64,000 nt of DNA. Origin: Polynucleobacter paneuropaeus. Its GTDB lineage: Bacteria > Pseudomonadota > Gammaproteobacteria > Burkholderiales > Burkholderiaceae. The position numbers were made by a program, and so were the translations under genes. The notes under the pieces are model-generated. The model was not told the origin of the DNA and made no database searches. It saw only the letters and a program-made list of their open reading frames with translations. The stretch is taken from positions 248,001-312,000 of the forward strand of contig NZ_CP030085.1 of assembly GCF_003261235.1 (NCBI RefSeq). Reading direction: 5' to 3'. Positions within the stretch are counted from its first letter, which is position 1. Each line of letters opens with the position of its first letter. This document shows, piece by piece, positions 17,804 through 26,981 of the stretch.

Positions 17804-18544
17804 CTACTTATTTTGATAGCGCGTAGGATCTGTAACTTTCGCTTGCGCAAAGCCAGCCTGTCTGAGACGACAAGATTCACAGATACCACAAGCATGGCCC
17901 TCTGCATCAGCTTGATAACAAGAGACAGTTTGGGAGTAATCCACTCCTAGCGTAGTGCCTAAGTGAATGATTTCTGCTTTACTCATCTGAATAATCGGTG
18001 CGTGCACCCGAAAGCGATTGGCATGATTGCTTGCCTCAACACCTGCCTTAGTGGCGAGGTTGGCCATGCTCTCAAAAGCAGCAACATACTCTGGGCGACA
18101 ATCGGGATAGCCAGAATAATCCACTGCATTAGCGCCATAGAAAATATCTAAGCCACCTAAAGCCTCAGCCCAGCTCAGAGCCAGCGAAAGCAAAATCGTA
18201 TTGCGAGCAGGCACATAGGTGACGGGGATTTCATCGGCCTTGCTTGGGGTGAGAGGTAGGGCAATTGAAGCGTCTGTTAAAGCGGATCCACCAAAGCGCG
18301 TGAGATCCAACTGCACCACTTCATGTGCAAGTACGCCCATCTGCTTAGCAATGAGTTTGGCAGCAGCTACTTCTGAAGAATGACGTTGACCATAACTTAC
18401 TGAGAGCACATAGGGCGCGTAGCCGAGATCTTTAGCCAGCGCGAGAATGGTGGTGGAGTCTAGACCACCCGAAAATAGAATCACTGCAGGAGCATGCGGA
18501 GTACGCGGCGCTAAGTGATCAAAAGCAGCAGAAAGGCTAGACAT
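17804..18544 (-). CDS. queC: 7-cyano-7-deazaguanine synthase
   Basis: QueC converts carboxydeazaguanine to preQ0 in queuosine synthesis, using ATP and ammonia. The PP-loop LFSGGLDSTT is at about residues 23-32. Four zinc-ligand cysteines occur near the C-terminus (SCYQ and ACGICESC). The length of 246 residues is slightly above average because of an N-terminal extension. It is the last gene of the tol-pal transcript in this window and lies 16 bases behind cpoB, an arrangement known in many proteobacteria. Confidence 0.95.
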   Translation of the reverse strand: MSSLSAAFDHLAPRTPHAPAVILFSGGLDSTTILALAKDLGYAPYVLSVSYGQRHSSEVAAAKLIAKQMGVLAHEVVQLDLTRFGGSALTDASIALPLTPSKADEIPVTYVPARNTILLSLALSWAEALGGLDIFYGANAVDYSGYPDCRPEYVAAFESMANLATKAGVEASNHANRFRVHAPIIQMSKAEIIHLGTTLGVDYSQTVSCYQADAEGHACGICESCRLRQAGFAQAKVTDPTRYQNK

Positions 18545-18560
18545 AGAGGCCGATCAGAAA

Positions 18561-19292
18561 CTATTTAGTCGCGCTTAATAATTGCTGCGCATCTTTAGCC
18601 GCATCAGTATCGGGATACTTGGCAATGATGTCGCTAAAAGTTTTCTTGGCTGCCGCCTTATTACCGCTCTCGAGTTGACAGTTTCCTAGAGTGACCATCG
18701 CTGCTGCAATGCGAGGGTGGTTGGGGTATTTTTTAATCAGGGTCTGGAGTTGACTGATAGCGCCAGCATAATCCTTATTAGCGTATTTACTATTGCCGCC
18801 CCAGTAGAGTGCGAGGGGTAAATAAGGGCTGTTCGGATACTTGCGGGTGAAAGCGGTAAAGCCATCATCGGCCTTTTTGAGATTGCCTGCCTGAAACGCC
18901 TTGAGGGATTCATCGTAAGCTTTTTTCTCGCCCGGTTGTACTATGCCGCTCACACTCTCAATCGTTGTGCTGCGAGGCTCAAAGTTGCCGAGCCGATTAT
19001 CTAAGTCTTGATAGTAAGTTTTCTGACTATTGCCAATTTCTTCCGCTTGCTTTTCTAACTCTTCGACCTTGCCTCGTAACTCAGCGTTATCAGCCTTGAG
19101 TTTTTCGATCTGCCCCTGCAAATCAAGTTGGGTTGTTGCGAGCGACTTGCGTAAATCCAAAATTGCTTTACGTGCCTCATCATCAGAGAAGAGCGCCCAA
19201 GCGCTAGAAGAGGCAGTCAAGCAAATGACAGCACTACTTAAACAAAACGCTCGTAAGAGCGTTTGTTTGAAAGAGTCATGCAACTTCATCAT
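18561..19292 (-). CDS. cpoB: Tol-Pal system protein CpoB (YbgF)
   Basis: CpoB is a periplasmic protein that links outer membrane constriction by Tol-Pal to peptidoglycan synthesis. An N-terminal signal peptide ends near SSSAWA. A coiled coil rich in Lys, Glu and Leu follows (about residues 45-90), then tetratricopeptide repeats in the C-terminal half (ALYWGGNSKYANKDYAGA and similar). The start shares a base with the pal stop. A second ATG follows immediately and could be the true start. Confidence 0.93.
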   Translation of the reverse strand: MMKLHDSFKQTLLRAFCLSSAVICLTASSSAWALFSDDEARKAILDLRKSLATTQLDLQGQIEKLKADNAELRGKVEELEKQAEEIGNSQKTYYQDLDNRLGNFEPRSTTIESVSGIVQPGEKKAYDESLKAFQAGNLKKADDGFTAFTRKYPNSPYLPLALYWGGNSKYANKDYAGAISQLQTLIKKYPNHPRIAAAMVTLGNCQLESGNKAAAKKTFSDIIAKYPDTDAAKDAQQLLSATK

Positions 19293-19795
19293 TAGTTAGT
19301 GATGTAAACAATGTCAGCACGGCGGTTTTCAGCCCAAGCTGATTCAGTATCACCTTCAGCCTTGGGTTTCTCTTTACCAAAACTCACAGCTTCCATCTGA
19401 GCATCAGGAACACCCATGAGCGCTAAGGCTTTGCGAACTGCATCAGAACGACGTTGACCTAGAGCCAAGTTGTACTCTGCAGTACCGCGATCGTCGGTAT
19501 TGCCTTGAATAATAATTTTCTGTTCTGGGTGCGCTTTGAGATAGCCAGCGTGAGCGGAGAGCATATTTTGGTATTTGGTCTGGACGGTATATTCATCAAA
19601 GCCAAAGTAAACACTTTTTTCAAATAATGGGCTCTTAGGATCATTCCAAGGCTGCGAACTAAAGTTCCCATTGCTAGAGCCTCCGTCAACATCGTCTAAC
19701 TTAACGCTAGAGCAGCCCACCAAAAAAGTTGCTGACAGAGCAGCTAAACCCAAAAGAAGTGAAGTTGTAAAACGACGTGTGATAGAGATTGTCAT
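19292..19795 (-). CDS. pal: Peptidoglycan-associated lipoprotein Pal
   Basis: Pal is an outer membrane lipoprotein that binds peptidoglycan and TolB. The signal peptide ends in the lipobox LVGCSS, so the mature protein is lipidated on that cysteine. The OmpA-type domain has NTDDRGTAEYNLALGQRR, the diaminopimelate-binding signature. The length of 167 residues is normal. The gene follows tolB after a 96-base gap that shows no hairpin. Confidence 0.96.
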   Translation of the reverse strand: MTISITRRFTTSLLLGLAALSATFLVGCSSVKLDDVDGGSSNGNFSSQPWNDPKSPLFEKSVYFGFDEYTVQTKYQNMLSAHAGYLKAHPEQKIIIQGNTDDRGTAEYNLALGQRRSDAVRKALALMGVPDAQMEAVSFGKEKPKAEGDTESAWAENRRADIVYITN

Positions 19796-19891
19796 GGGGA
19801 TTTCCTTTTCCTACAAATGAGCTAATACCCCATATTATGCCCCTAAAAAGGTGAATTGCAGCCTCCCATTGACTCCCTCAATGCTGAACCG

Positions 19892-21187
19892 CTAGTCCAT
19901 AAAAGGACCCCAGGATGGCTGACGAATGTCCGATCCTGGAATGGTGAGCACTTGCTTGGAATTGCCATCTACCGAAACTGCAGCCAGGACGCGCTTGCCA
20001 TTGACCTTGGTGGAGTAAAGGAGATAGCGGCCATTGGCGGCGAAAGAAGGAGATTCATCGCTCGTGCCATCAGTGAGGGCTTGACTATCCCCGGTAGCTA
20101 AATTGACGATATAGAGTCGATAGGCGCCACCGATATTAGCGATGTAAGCTAGATATTTTCCATCGGGGGAGATGCGAGGTGAGGTTACAAAACCCTGTTT
20201 GTAACTGATGCGTTTGACACCCTCAACCTGTTCCCCTTCCGCGCTCATGCGATAGATCTGGGGACTACCACCACGATCACTTGTGAAATAAATATAACGG
20301 CCATCTGGTGAATACTGGGGTTCAGTATCAATTGTGTAACCGCGACTGAGGCGATGCAGGCCACTACCATCACTATTAATGCCGTAGATCTGCGTGTTGC
20401 CATCTTTAGAAAGTGAGATCGCTAATTGCTTCCCATCGGGAGTCCAAGCTGGCGCGCTGTTATTACCCTTTTGATTGGAGAGCATCACCCGTTTGCCAGT
20501 AGCCAACTCGTGCACATAAATCACGGGCTTACGATCTTCAAAAGAAACATAGGCTACTTTCTTACCATCAGGTGACCATGACGGTGAAATGATTGGGTCT
20601 GCACTATTGAGCGCATTACGAATATTTTGACCATCGGCATCGGAAATGACTAAGCGATAGCGCTTACCATCTTTGATCACATACGACAAGCGAGTTGAAA
20701 AGACACCACGCTCACCAAGTAGTTTATACACAATGTCGTCGGCAATCTTATGAGCAGCAGCACGTAAATTATCGGCACTTGAATTGATATCCAATCCACC
20801 CAGAGCCTGACTCTTACGAATATCAAAGAGTTTGTAATGAATCTCAAACTGAGAAGGACCGGTTTGCTCAACTGACCCGACTACTAAAGCATCGGCTCCA
20901 CGTGCCGCCCAAGATTTATAGTTTGGCGTCCCGTTGGGGTTCTCGGTAGCATTACCGTTCTCAGTATTTTTAAAGTAACCACTGCGTAGTAAATCTTGGC
21001 GAATGATTTCAGTAACACTGGTGGGTAATTTATTTTCATCCTGAAAGCGCATGACAGCAATCGGATACAAAGATTGGCCGACACCGGTAATCTCGATATT
21101 CATTTGAGCAATTGCACTTGCAGAGATTCCCAAGCCACAGATGGCAATTGTTGAGTAAGCAATCCATTTTTTTACAAACTGCAACAT
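19892..21187 (-). CDS. tolB: Tol-Pal translocation protein TolB
   Basis: TolB is a periplasmic protein that connects Pal with the TolQRA motor. A signal peptide (cleaved near ASAIAQ) is followed by an N-terminal alpha/beta domain and a six-bladed beta-propeller. Its blades show repeated SPDGK-type motifs, such as SWSPDGKKVAYVS, YSPDGRYIYFTSD and RISPDGKYLAYIA. The length of 431 residues is normal. It begins three bases after the tolA stop. Confidence 0.96.
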   Translation of the reverse strand: MLQFVKKWIAYSTIAICGLGISASAIAQMNIEITGVGQSLYPIAVMRFQDENKLPTSVTEIIRQDLLRSGYFKNTENGNATENPNGTPNYKSWAARGADALVVGSVEQTGPSQFEIHYKLFDIRKSQALGGLDINSSADNLRAAAHKIADDIVYKLLGERGVFSTRLSYVIKDGKRYRLVISDADGQNIRNALNSADPIISPSWSPDGKKVAYVSFEDRKPVIYVHELATGKRVMLSNQKGNNSAPAWTPDGKQLAISLSKDGNTQIYGINSDGSGLHRLSRGYTIDTEPQYSPDGRYIYFTSDRGGSPQIYRMSAEGEQVEGVKRISYKQGFVTSPRISPDGKYLAYIANIGGAYRLYIVNLATGDSQALTDGTSDESPSFAANGRYLLYSTKVNGKRVLAAVSVDGNSKQVLTIPGSDIRQPSWGPFMD

Positions 21188-21190
21188 GCG

Positions 21191-21982
21191 TTAATCCTTG
21201 GGTTTGAATGTCAATTTGACTTGGCGTTGTGGAATTTTGCCACTGTCATCTTTCGGAAGGCTTTGTGCGCGTGAGAGCGCCAGGAGGACGGCGCGATCCC
21301 AGGCTTCAATTCCGCTCGAAGTCATGATGCTGGTACTCAAAATGGCACCATCTGGAGCAAGATCGACTTTAATGACAGCCGCAGGATTGCCGCTCACTGA
21401 CTCTGCGTTAAACACAATTAAGGGTTTGACTTTCTTAATGACCTTATCGGTCCAGCCGGGAGGAGCGTTGCCACCGCCACCAACACCGCTACCAGAAGTT
21501 CCACCACTGCCGCCTTCAGCGCCTGCAGCAGCGCGTAAGCGAGCAAGTTGATCGGCACGGACTTTTTCGGCTGCAGCATTGGCCTTGACTTCTGCGGGCG
21601 AGAGCGCTTTAGGCGTGTCAGCCTGCTTTACTGCCGGTTTTTCTGGAGGGGGAATGGGTTTGGGTTTAACCACTTCTTTCGCAGGTTCTTTTTTCGGGAG
21701 CTCTTTTTCTAATTTCTTTTTCTTGATCGCAATATCAGCCGCCTCTTCTTTGGCCTCAGTTTTGATCTCGGGTGTAGCGGGAGTATTGACTTGAGGAACG
21801 GCGTCCCACAGCTCAACTTCTACACCAGCAGGAGTAGAGCTGCGCCACTGGATACCAATCATGAGAAAAGCGAGTAAACCTAAGTGAGCAATGAGCGAAA
21901 ACGTGAGTGCCCGCTTAGTGCTTTCAGTTTTACCAAAGCGATAGCGAGAAAACGACTGGTTTGAAAGTGGCGCGCTATTCAT
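21191..21982 (-). CDS. tolA: TolA envelope-spanning protein
   Basis: TolA is anchored in the inner membrane and reaches across the periplasm to TolB and Pal. One hydrophobic helix lies at about residues 26-44 (LTFSLIAHLGLLAFLMIG). A Lys/Glu/Pro/Ala-rich stalk follows, then a Gly-rich linker (GSGVGGGGN). The C-terminal domain is TonB-like (SGIEAWDRAVLLALSRAQ). At 263 residues it is much shorter than the E. coli protein (~420), because the helical stalk is short. It is spaced tightly between tolR and tolB. Confidence 0.93.
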   Translation of the reverse strand: MNSAPLSNQSFSRYRFGKTESTKRALTFSLIAHLGLLAFLMIGIQWRSSTPAGVEVELWDAVPQVNTPATPEIKTEAKEEAADIAIKKKKLEKELPKKEPAKEVVKPKPIPPPEKPAVKQADTPKALSPAEVKANAAAEKVRADQLARLRAAAGAEGGSGGTSGSGVGGGGNAPPGWTDKVIKKVKPLIVFNAESVSGNPAAVIKVDLAPDGAILSTSIMTSSGIEAWDRAVLLALSRAQSLPKDDSGKIPQRQVKLTFKPKD

Positions 21983-21995
21983 GATGAGAATAAGG

Positions 21996-22415
21996 CTATT
22001 GACTCTTGACTGCTAAGCCAACGCGTTTAACACCGTTTTCTTTGAGTTTAGACATCACATCCATCACCACCTCGTATTTGACAGACTTATCTGCTGCCAA
22101 TACTAAGGGTTGATCCGGGGATCGTTCTGCTTGATTGCGTGCAAAGCTACCCAACTCCATTTTGCTTAGCGTCTGCGTTGATTCACCATCTTTGCGCACG
22201 ATGATATTTTCATCGGCATCGATTGTGAGAAACACGGGAGGTAGGGCCTGCACTTTAGCGCCACCAACAGTGGGCAAATTCACGATACCAGGATTCACCA
22301 TGGGCGCTGTGACCATGAAGATCACGAGCAATACCAGCATCACATCAATGTAGGGAACGACATTGATATCGGACATCGCCCGACGCTTGCTGGTGCGAAA
22401 AGAAGATTTAGCCAT
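21996..22415 (-). CDS. tolR: TolR proton-channel subunit
   Basis: TolR forms the proton-driven motor with TolQ. The single transmembrane helix is NVVPYIDVMLVLLVIFMVT, whose aspartate (near residue 24) is the conserved proton-carrying residue. A periplasmic domain follows. The 139-residue length is normal. The protein is distinct from the ExbD paralogue at 29084. Confidence 0.95.
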   Translation of the reverse strand: MAKSSFRTSKRRAMSDINVVPYIDVMLVLLVIFMVTAPMVNPGIVNLPTVGGAKVQALPPVFLTIDADENIIVRKDGESTQTLSKMELGSFARNQAERSPDQPLVLAADKSVKYEVVMDVMSKLKENGVKRVGLAVKSQ

Positions 22416-22424
22416 GAGTATGAA

Positions 22425-23081
22425 TTAACGACCGGCTACTTGGCGTTGCAAAATATTAGTGAACTCTTCAATGAAGGTTTCAAACCGAATCGCTAAGCGA
22501 TCTACATCTGTTGCATAACGGTTGTATGCAATCACTGCAGGAATCGCTGCAAACAAACCAATAGCAGTTGCCACCAATGCTTCGGCAATTCCAGGAGCGA
22601 CTGCAGACAGGGTTGCATTTTGCACATTGGCTAAACCTCTGAAGGCATGCATGATGCCCCATACGGTGCCAAACAAACCAATATAAGGAGATACTGATCC
22701 GACAGATGCCAGAAATGGAAGATTGGCCTCTAACATATCCATCTCACGTTGATAAGTCGCTTTCATGGCGCGGCGCGCTGCATCGATTTCTTTGAACTTG
22801 AGAAACTCTTGCATACCTGCTTCAAAAATATGTTCGAGCACAGCATCGCTACGCGTATTGCGCTGGGCCGCTTCTAAAAGTGTGCCCAGATCTCCGCCAG
22901 ACCAGAAGTCGCGCTCAAAGCGCTCGGTATCGCGCCTGACGCCGCTCAAAATGGCCCCTTTTTTGAAAATAATGGTCCAAGAGGCAATCGACATACCAAG
23001 CAATAAGAGCATCACAAGTTGCACTAGGGTGCTGGCATCGAGGACAAGGGAGAGAAAGGAAAGGTCTTGAGTAGGGTTCAT
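22425..23081 (-). CDS. tolQ: TolQ proton-channel subunit
   Basis: TolQ is the three-helix inner membrane subunit of the Tol motor. Helix 1 is near residues 15-38 (LVMLLLLGMSIASWTIIF). Helices 2 and 3 are in the C-terminal half around GLFGTVWGIMHAF and AIGLFAAIPAVIAYNR, which carry the threonine and proline residues of the proton path. The length of 218 residues is normal. It is the first gene of tolQRAB-pal-cpoB-queC, divergent from glyA with 66 bases between them that must hold both promoters. Confidence 0.95.
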   Translation of the reverse strand: MNPTQDLSFLSLVLDASTLVQLVMLLLLGMSIASWTIIFKKGAILSGVRRDTERFERDFWSGGDLGTLLEAAQRNTRSDAVLEHIFEAGMQEFLKFKEIDAARRAMKATYQREMDMLEANLPFLASVGSVSPYIGLFGTVWGIMHAFRGLANVQNATLSAVAPGIAEALVATAIGLFAAIPAVIAYNRYATDVDRLAIRFETFIEEFTNILQRQVAGR

Positions 23082-23147
23082 GGGGGATTTTGTATGATGT
23101 AGGGGTAGATTTTACTTAAGCAGTCCAATTACATCAGGATTATCACC

Positions 23148-24398
23148 ATGTTTGACCGTCAAAACACCTTAGCCAAGACTGACCCCGAATTATGGGCCGC
23201 CATTACCGATGAGAATCGCCGTCAAGAAGACCATATTGAGCTCATAGCTTCTGAGAACTATACCTCTCCAGCGGTCATGCAGGCTCAAGGCTCCCAGTTG
23301 ACTAATAAGTACGCTGAGGGCTATCCCGGCAAGCGCTATTACGGTGGTTGTGAGTTTGTCGATGTGGCTGAGCAGTTGGCGATTGATCGGGTCAAGCAAC
23401 TCTTTGGTGCAGAGGCAGCGAATGTACAACCCCATTGCGGTGCATCAGCTAACCAAGCGGTCTTTTTAGCCTTTCTAAAGCCCGGCGACACCTTTATGGG
23501 AATGAGCTTGGCTGAAGGGGGTCACTTGACTCACGGTATGCCTTTAAATATGAGTGGTAAATGGTTCAATCCGATTGCCTATGGTTTAGATAAAAATGAA
23601 GTGATCGACTACGAGCAGATGGAACGTTTGGCTCGTGAGCACAAGCCTAAATTAATTATTGCTGGCGCTTCTGCTTACTCGCTTCAAATTGACTTTGAGC
23701 GCTTTGGCAAAATTGCTAAAGAAGTGGGCGCAATTTTTATGGTGGACATGGCGCACTATGCAGGTTTGATTGCTGCAGGTGTTTATCCCAATCCATTACC
23801 GCATGCAGACATTGTGACTTCCACGACCCATAAGGGTTTGCGTGGTCCTCGCGGCGGCATCATTCTGATGAAAGCCGAGCATGAAAAAGCCATTAACTCC
23901 GCAGTCTTTCCTGGCTTACAAGGCGGTCCTTTAATGCATGTGATTGCAGGTAAAGCCACTGCTTTTAAAGAAGCGCTTGAGCCTAGCTTTAAAGACTACC
24001 AAAAACAAGTCATTGCCAATGCCAAAGCCTTGGCTGAAACGCTTACCGAGCGTGGACTGCGCATCGTGTCTGGCCGCACCGAATCGCATGTGATGTTGGT
24101 TGATCTGCGCGCTAAGAAAATGACGGGTAAAGAAGCGGAGCGTATTTTGGGCGAAGCGCATATTACTTGCAATAAGAATGGCATTCCGAATGATCCAGAA
24201 AAACCCATGGTAACGAGCGGTATTCGTTTGGGCTCACCAGCGATGACCACGCGCGGCTTTAAAGAAGCCGAAGCTAAGCAAGTCGGTCATCTGATTGCCG
24301 ATGTTTTAGACAATCCCCATGATGCAAACAATATCGCTCAGGTGCGCGCGAGGGTCACTGAGTTGACTAAGCGTTTTCCAGTCTATAGCGCAAGCTAA
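23148..24398 (+). CDS. glyA: Serine hydroxymethyltransferase
   Basis: GlyA interconverts serine and glycine while charging tetrahydrofolate with a one-carbon unit. The PLP-binding lysine is K229 in STTHKGLRGPRGG. ELIASENYTSPAV and the GCEFVD substrate loop are typical. The length of 416 residues is normal. nrdR follows after 25 bases, a pairing common in betaproteobacteria that ties one-carbon and nucleotide metabolism together. Confidence 0.97.
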   Translation: MFDRQNTLAKTDPELWAAITDENRRQEDHIELIASENYTSPAVMQAQGSQLTNKYAEGYPGKRYYGGCEFVDVAEQLAIDRVKQLFGAEAANVQPHCGASANQAVFLAFLKPGDTFMGMSLAEGGHLTHGMPLNMSGKWFNPIAYGLDKNEVIDYEQMERLAREHKPKLIIAGASAYSLQIDFERFGKIAKEVGAIFMVDMAHYAGLIAAGVYPNPLPHADIVTSTTHKGLRGPRGGIILMKAEHEKAINSAVFPGLQGGPLMHVIAGKATAFKEALEPSFKDYQKQVIANAKALAETLTERGLRIVSGRTESHVMLVDLRAKKMTGKEAERILGEAHITCNKNGIPNDPEKPMVTSGIRLGSPAMTTRGFKEAEAKQVGHLIADVLDNPHDANNIAQVRARVTELTKRFPVYSAS

Positions 24399-24423
24399 TT
24401 CATTTAGTTAAAAGAGAACATTC

Positions 24424-24870
24424 TTGCGCTGCCCTTTTTGCCATAACGACGATACTCAGGTAATGGATACCCGGGTATCCGATGAAGGCGATACCAATCG
24501 GCGTCGTCGGCGTTGTGCTAAATGCGATAAGCGCTTTACGACCTATGAGCGTGTGGAGTTGGCGCTTCCTGCCATTGTTAAGAAAAACGGTAGCCGTGTA
24601 GATTACAACCATGACAAATTAGTCGGATCCATTAAGCTGGCATTACGCAAACGCCCAGTTTCTTCTGATTCGGTTGAAGAAGCCATTACCCGGATTGAAG
24701 AAAAACTGCTGAGCCTTGGTGAAAAAGAAATTCCGAGTGAGCGGGTGGGTGAGCTGGTAATGCGTGAACTTAAGCGCTTAGATAAAGTCGCCTACATTCG
24801 CTTTGCTTCGGTCTACCGCAGCTTTGCCGACATTGAATCGTTTGAGAGTGCTCTTAAAGAACTCAAGTAG
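24424..24870 (+). CDS. nrdR: Transcriptional repressor NrdR
   Basis: NrdR represses ribonucleotide reductase genes in response to bound ATP or dATP. An N-terminal zinc ribbon uses C3, C6, C31 and C34, followed by the ATP-cone domain (VEEAITRIEEKL). The start is a TTG at 24424; no ATG or GTG would keep the first zinc-ribbon cysteines. Full length is 148 residues. Its stop lies six bases from the convergent symporter gene. Confidence 0.95.
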   Translation: MRCPFCHNDDTQVMDTRVSDEGDTNRRRRRCAKCDKRFTTYERVELALPAIVKKNGSRVDYNHDKLVGSIKLALRKRPVSSDSVEEAITRIEEKLLSLGEKEIPSERVGELVMRELKRLDKVAYIRFASVYRSFADIESFESALKELK

Positions 24871-24876
24871 CACGCT

Positions 24877-26103
24877 CTAAGATAGCTCGCCTTCCCATTT
24901 AGAGATGACTGCAGTGGCCATGCCATTGCCCAGCACATTAGTGGCCGAGCGCGCCATATCTAAAAAGTGATCCACACCCAGAATCAGCAAGATGCCCGCC
25001 TCAGGCAAATGAAACTGTGACAGCGTTGCTGCAATCACCACTAAGGACGCTCTGGGCACTCCTGCGATCCCTTTGGATGTGACCATCAGGACTAAGAGCA
25101 TTAGTAGTTGCTGTGAAGTCGACATCTCAATACCGTAGACCTGCGCAATGAAAATTGCTGCAAAGGTGCAATACATCATTGAGCCATCTAAATTGAATGA
25201 GTAGCCTACTGGCAAAACAAAAGAGGCAATCTTATTTTTGCAACCAAAGCGCTCGAGTTGCTCAAGAGTTAATGGGTAGGCGGCTTCAGAGCTAGCAGTT
25301 GTAAAGGCGAGTAAGGCAGGCTCACGCAGCATCCAGGCCAGTTTAAGTGCGCGCTTTTTGAGAAAGATCGCGCTAATTGCAATGATCACAATCCAGAGAA
25401 CTACGATGGCAGCATAAAAGCTAAACATAAACTTGCCATACGTGAGCAAAATCGATAAGCCGTTTTCAGCAACCACAGATGAGACTGCAGCAAAGACGGC
25501 AACGGGTGCGAACTTCATGACCGCTGTCGTAATTTTGAGCATGATGTGCGAGAGCATATCGAGATTGCGTATGAATTCTGCGGCGCGCTCACCAAAGCTG
25601 GCTGCAGCTACTCCAAAAAAGACCGAGAAAACCACGATTTGTAAGATCTCATTTTTAGCCATCGCATCCATGATGCTGGTGGGGAAGATGTGTTTTACAA
25701 AGTCAGGAAGATTAAGACCACCTTTATTAATCGAGCTGCTAGCTGCAACATCCGGCAAGGCTAAATCCAGGCCAACTCCAGGATGCAGTAAATTCACCAT
25801 CACGAGTCCGAGCAGCAAAGAAACCGTCGACATTGAAATAAACCAAGCAAAGGTTTTCAAGCCTACGCGGCCAATGGTTGAGGCATCACCCATGCGCGCA
25901 ATGCCTACTGCCATAGTGGCAAAGACCAAGGGTGCAATGATCATTTTGATCAGGCGTAAAAAGACGTCGGTCAATATCGAAATATAGGTCACATACTGTA
26001 CAGAAAACCCCGAATCAGCCCCATGCCTATTCACGAGGTAGCCCACCAGGATGCCTAAAAGCATGGCGCCCAAAATATAGTTTGTGAGTTTGGTAGAAGT
26101 CAT
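24877..26103 (-). CDS. Dicarboxylate/amino acid:cation symporter (DAACS)
   Basis: This 408-residue polytopic protein belongs to the DctA/GltP family, which imports C4-dicarboxylates or acidic amino acids with protons or sodium. The substrate-site motifs are present: the serine-rich FTTASSEAAYPL hairpin, SFNLDGSMMY, GIAGVPRAS, and DMARSATNVLGNG in the last helix. Specificity cannot be read from sequence alone. The gene stands alone between nrdR (convergent) and a terminator that separates it from adk. Confidence 0.92.
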   Translation of the reverse strand: MTSTKLTNYILGAMLLGILVGYLVNRHGADSGFSVQYVTYISILTDVFLRLIKMIIAPLVFATMAVGIARMGDASTIGRVGLKTFAWFISMSTVSLLLGLVMVNLLHPGVGLDLALPDVAASSSINKGGLNLPDFVKHIFPTSIMDAMAKNEILQIVVFSVFFGVAAASFGERAAEFIRNLDMLSHIMLKITTAVMKFAPVAVFAAVSSVVAENGLSILLTYGKFMFSFYAAIVVLWIVIIAISAIFLKKRALKLAWMLREPALLAFTTASSEAAYPLTLEQLERFGCKNKIASFVLPVGYSFNLDGSMMYCTFAAIFIAQVYGIEMSTSQQLLMLLVLMVTSKGIAGVPRASLVVIAATLSQFHLPEAGILLILGVDHFLDMARSATNVLGNGMATAVISKWEGELS

Positions 26104-26159
26104 TTGAAGATCATAACCTTACTCAATGTCGACCCGGTTAATCTTGCGTGGCAATAAAA

Positions 26160-26184
26160 AAAGACCTGCAATTGCAGGTCTTTT
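26160..26184 (-). terminator. Intrinsic terminator downstream of adk
   Basis: A perfect palindrome AAAGACCTGCAATTGCAGGTCTTT is flanked by A-runs on one side and T-runs on the other, so it can act in both orientations. It lies 31 bases past the adk stop on the minus strand and before the symporter gene, so it most likely ends the adk transcript. Confidence 0.85.
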
Positions 26185-26214
26185 GAGATGCTTGTTACTA
26201 ATCCATAAAAAGAT

Positions 26215-26880
26215 TTATTTCAGCTCGGCAAAAATTGCAGTGGTGATGTCCTCTACGCTACCGGTGCCATTGACTTTGCGATAGGCGGGCGCCTTGACTT
26301 TATCGCTGCTATTACTTTGTTTAGCCCAGCTCGAGTAATACTCAACCAAAGGACGAGTCTGGTCGTTATAGACTTGTAAGCGCTTACGGACAGTTTCTTC
26401 TTTGTCATCATCGCGCTGAATTAAGGGCTCGCCAGTTGCATCATCCACGCCTGCAACTTTAGGTGGATTAAATTTAATGTGATAGGTGCGTCCAGAAGCA
26501 GGGTGCACTCGGCGCCCACTCATGCGATCAATAATGGCATCAAAGGGAACATCAATCTCTAAAACATAATCAATCGGAACTCCCGCATCTTTCATAGCCT
26601 GTGCTTGCGGAATGGTTCTAGGAAAGCCATCAAACAAATAGCCTTTGGCACAATCGGGCTGAGTTAAGCGATCTTTAACCAAGCCAATAATGATGTCATC
26701 GGACACGAGGCCACCCGCATCCATAATTTTCTTGGCAGCGATACCCAACTCAGTACCGGCTTTAACGGCAGCGCGCAACATATCACCAGTCGAGATTTGT
26801 GGAATCCCAAATTGCTTACAAATAAATTGTGCTTGCGTTCCTTTTCCAGCACCAGGTGCACCGAGCAGAATTAAGCGCAT
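26215..26880 (-). CDS. adk: Adenylate kinase
   Basis: Adk interconverts ATP plus AMP with two ADP. The P-loop GAPGAGKGTQ occupies residues 7-16, STGDMLR forms the AMP site and DGFPRT the adjacent loop. The protein is of the long-LID type at 221 residues. The LID begins at SGRRVHPASGRTYH and has no zinc cysteines. It is separated from kdsB upstream by a gap of about 100 bases. Confidence 0.96.
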   Translation of the reverse strand: MRLILLGAPGAGKGTQAQFICKQFGIPQISTGDMLRAAVKAGTELGIAAKKIMDAGGLVSDDIIIGLVKDRLTQPDCAKGYLFDGFPRTIPQAQAMKDAGVPIDYVLEIDVPFDAIIDRMSGRRVHPASGRTYHIKFNPPKVAGVDDATGEPLIQRDDDKEETVRKRLQVYNDQTRPLVEYYSSWAKQSNSSDKVKAPAYRKVNGTGSVEDITTAIFAELK

Positions 26881-26981
26881 TGTGTTTTCCCCTTATTAGA
26901 ATTGCATTGTCCCGTATTTTTTCGGGATCGTTTATGGCTTCTGACTAGGATTATCCCCGAGAAAAGCGGGGAATTGGCTCT

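Noticed and set aside
21198..21794. Open frames antisense to tolA
   Set aside because: They arise from the low-complexity Lys/Pro/Gly-rich stalk of TolA read backwards; composition explains them.
26910..26971. Hairpins between adk and kdsB
   Set aside because: Two short stems (TCCCG with CGGGA, and CCCCG with CGGGG) lack a following T-run in the direction needed, so they were not called as terminators.
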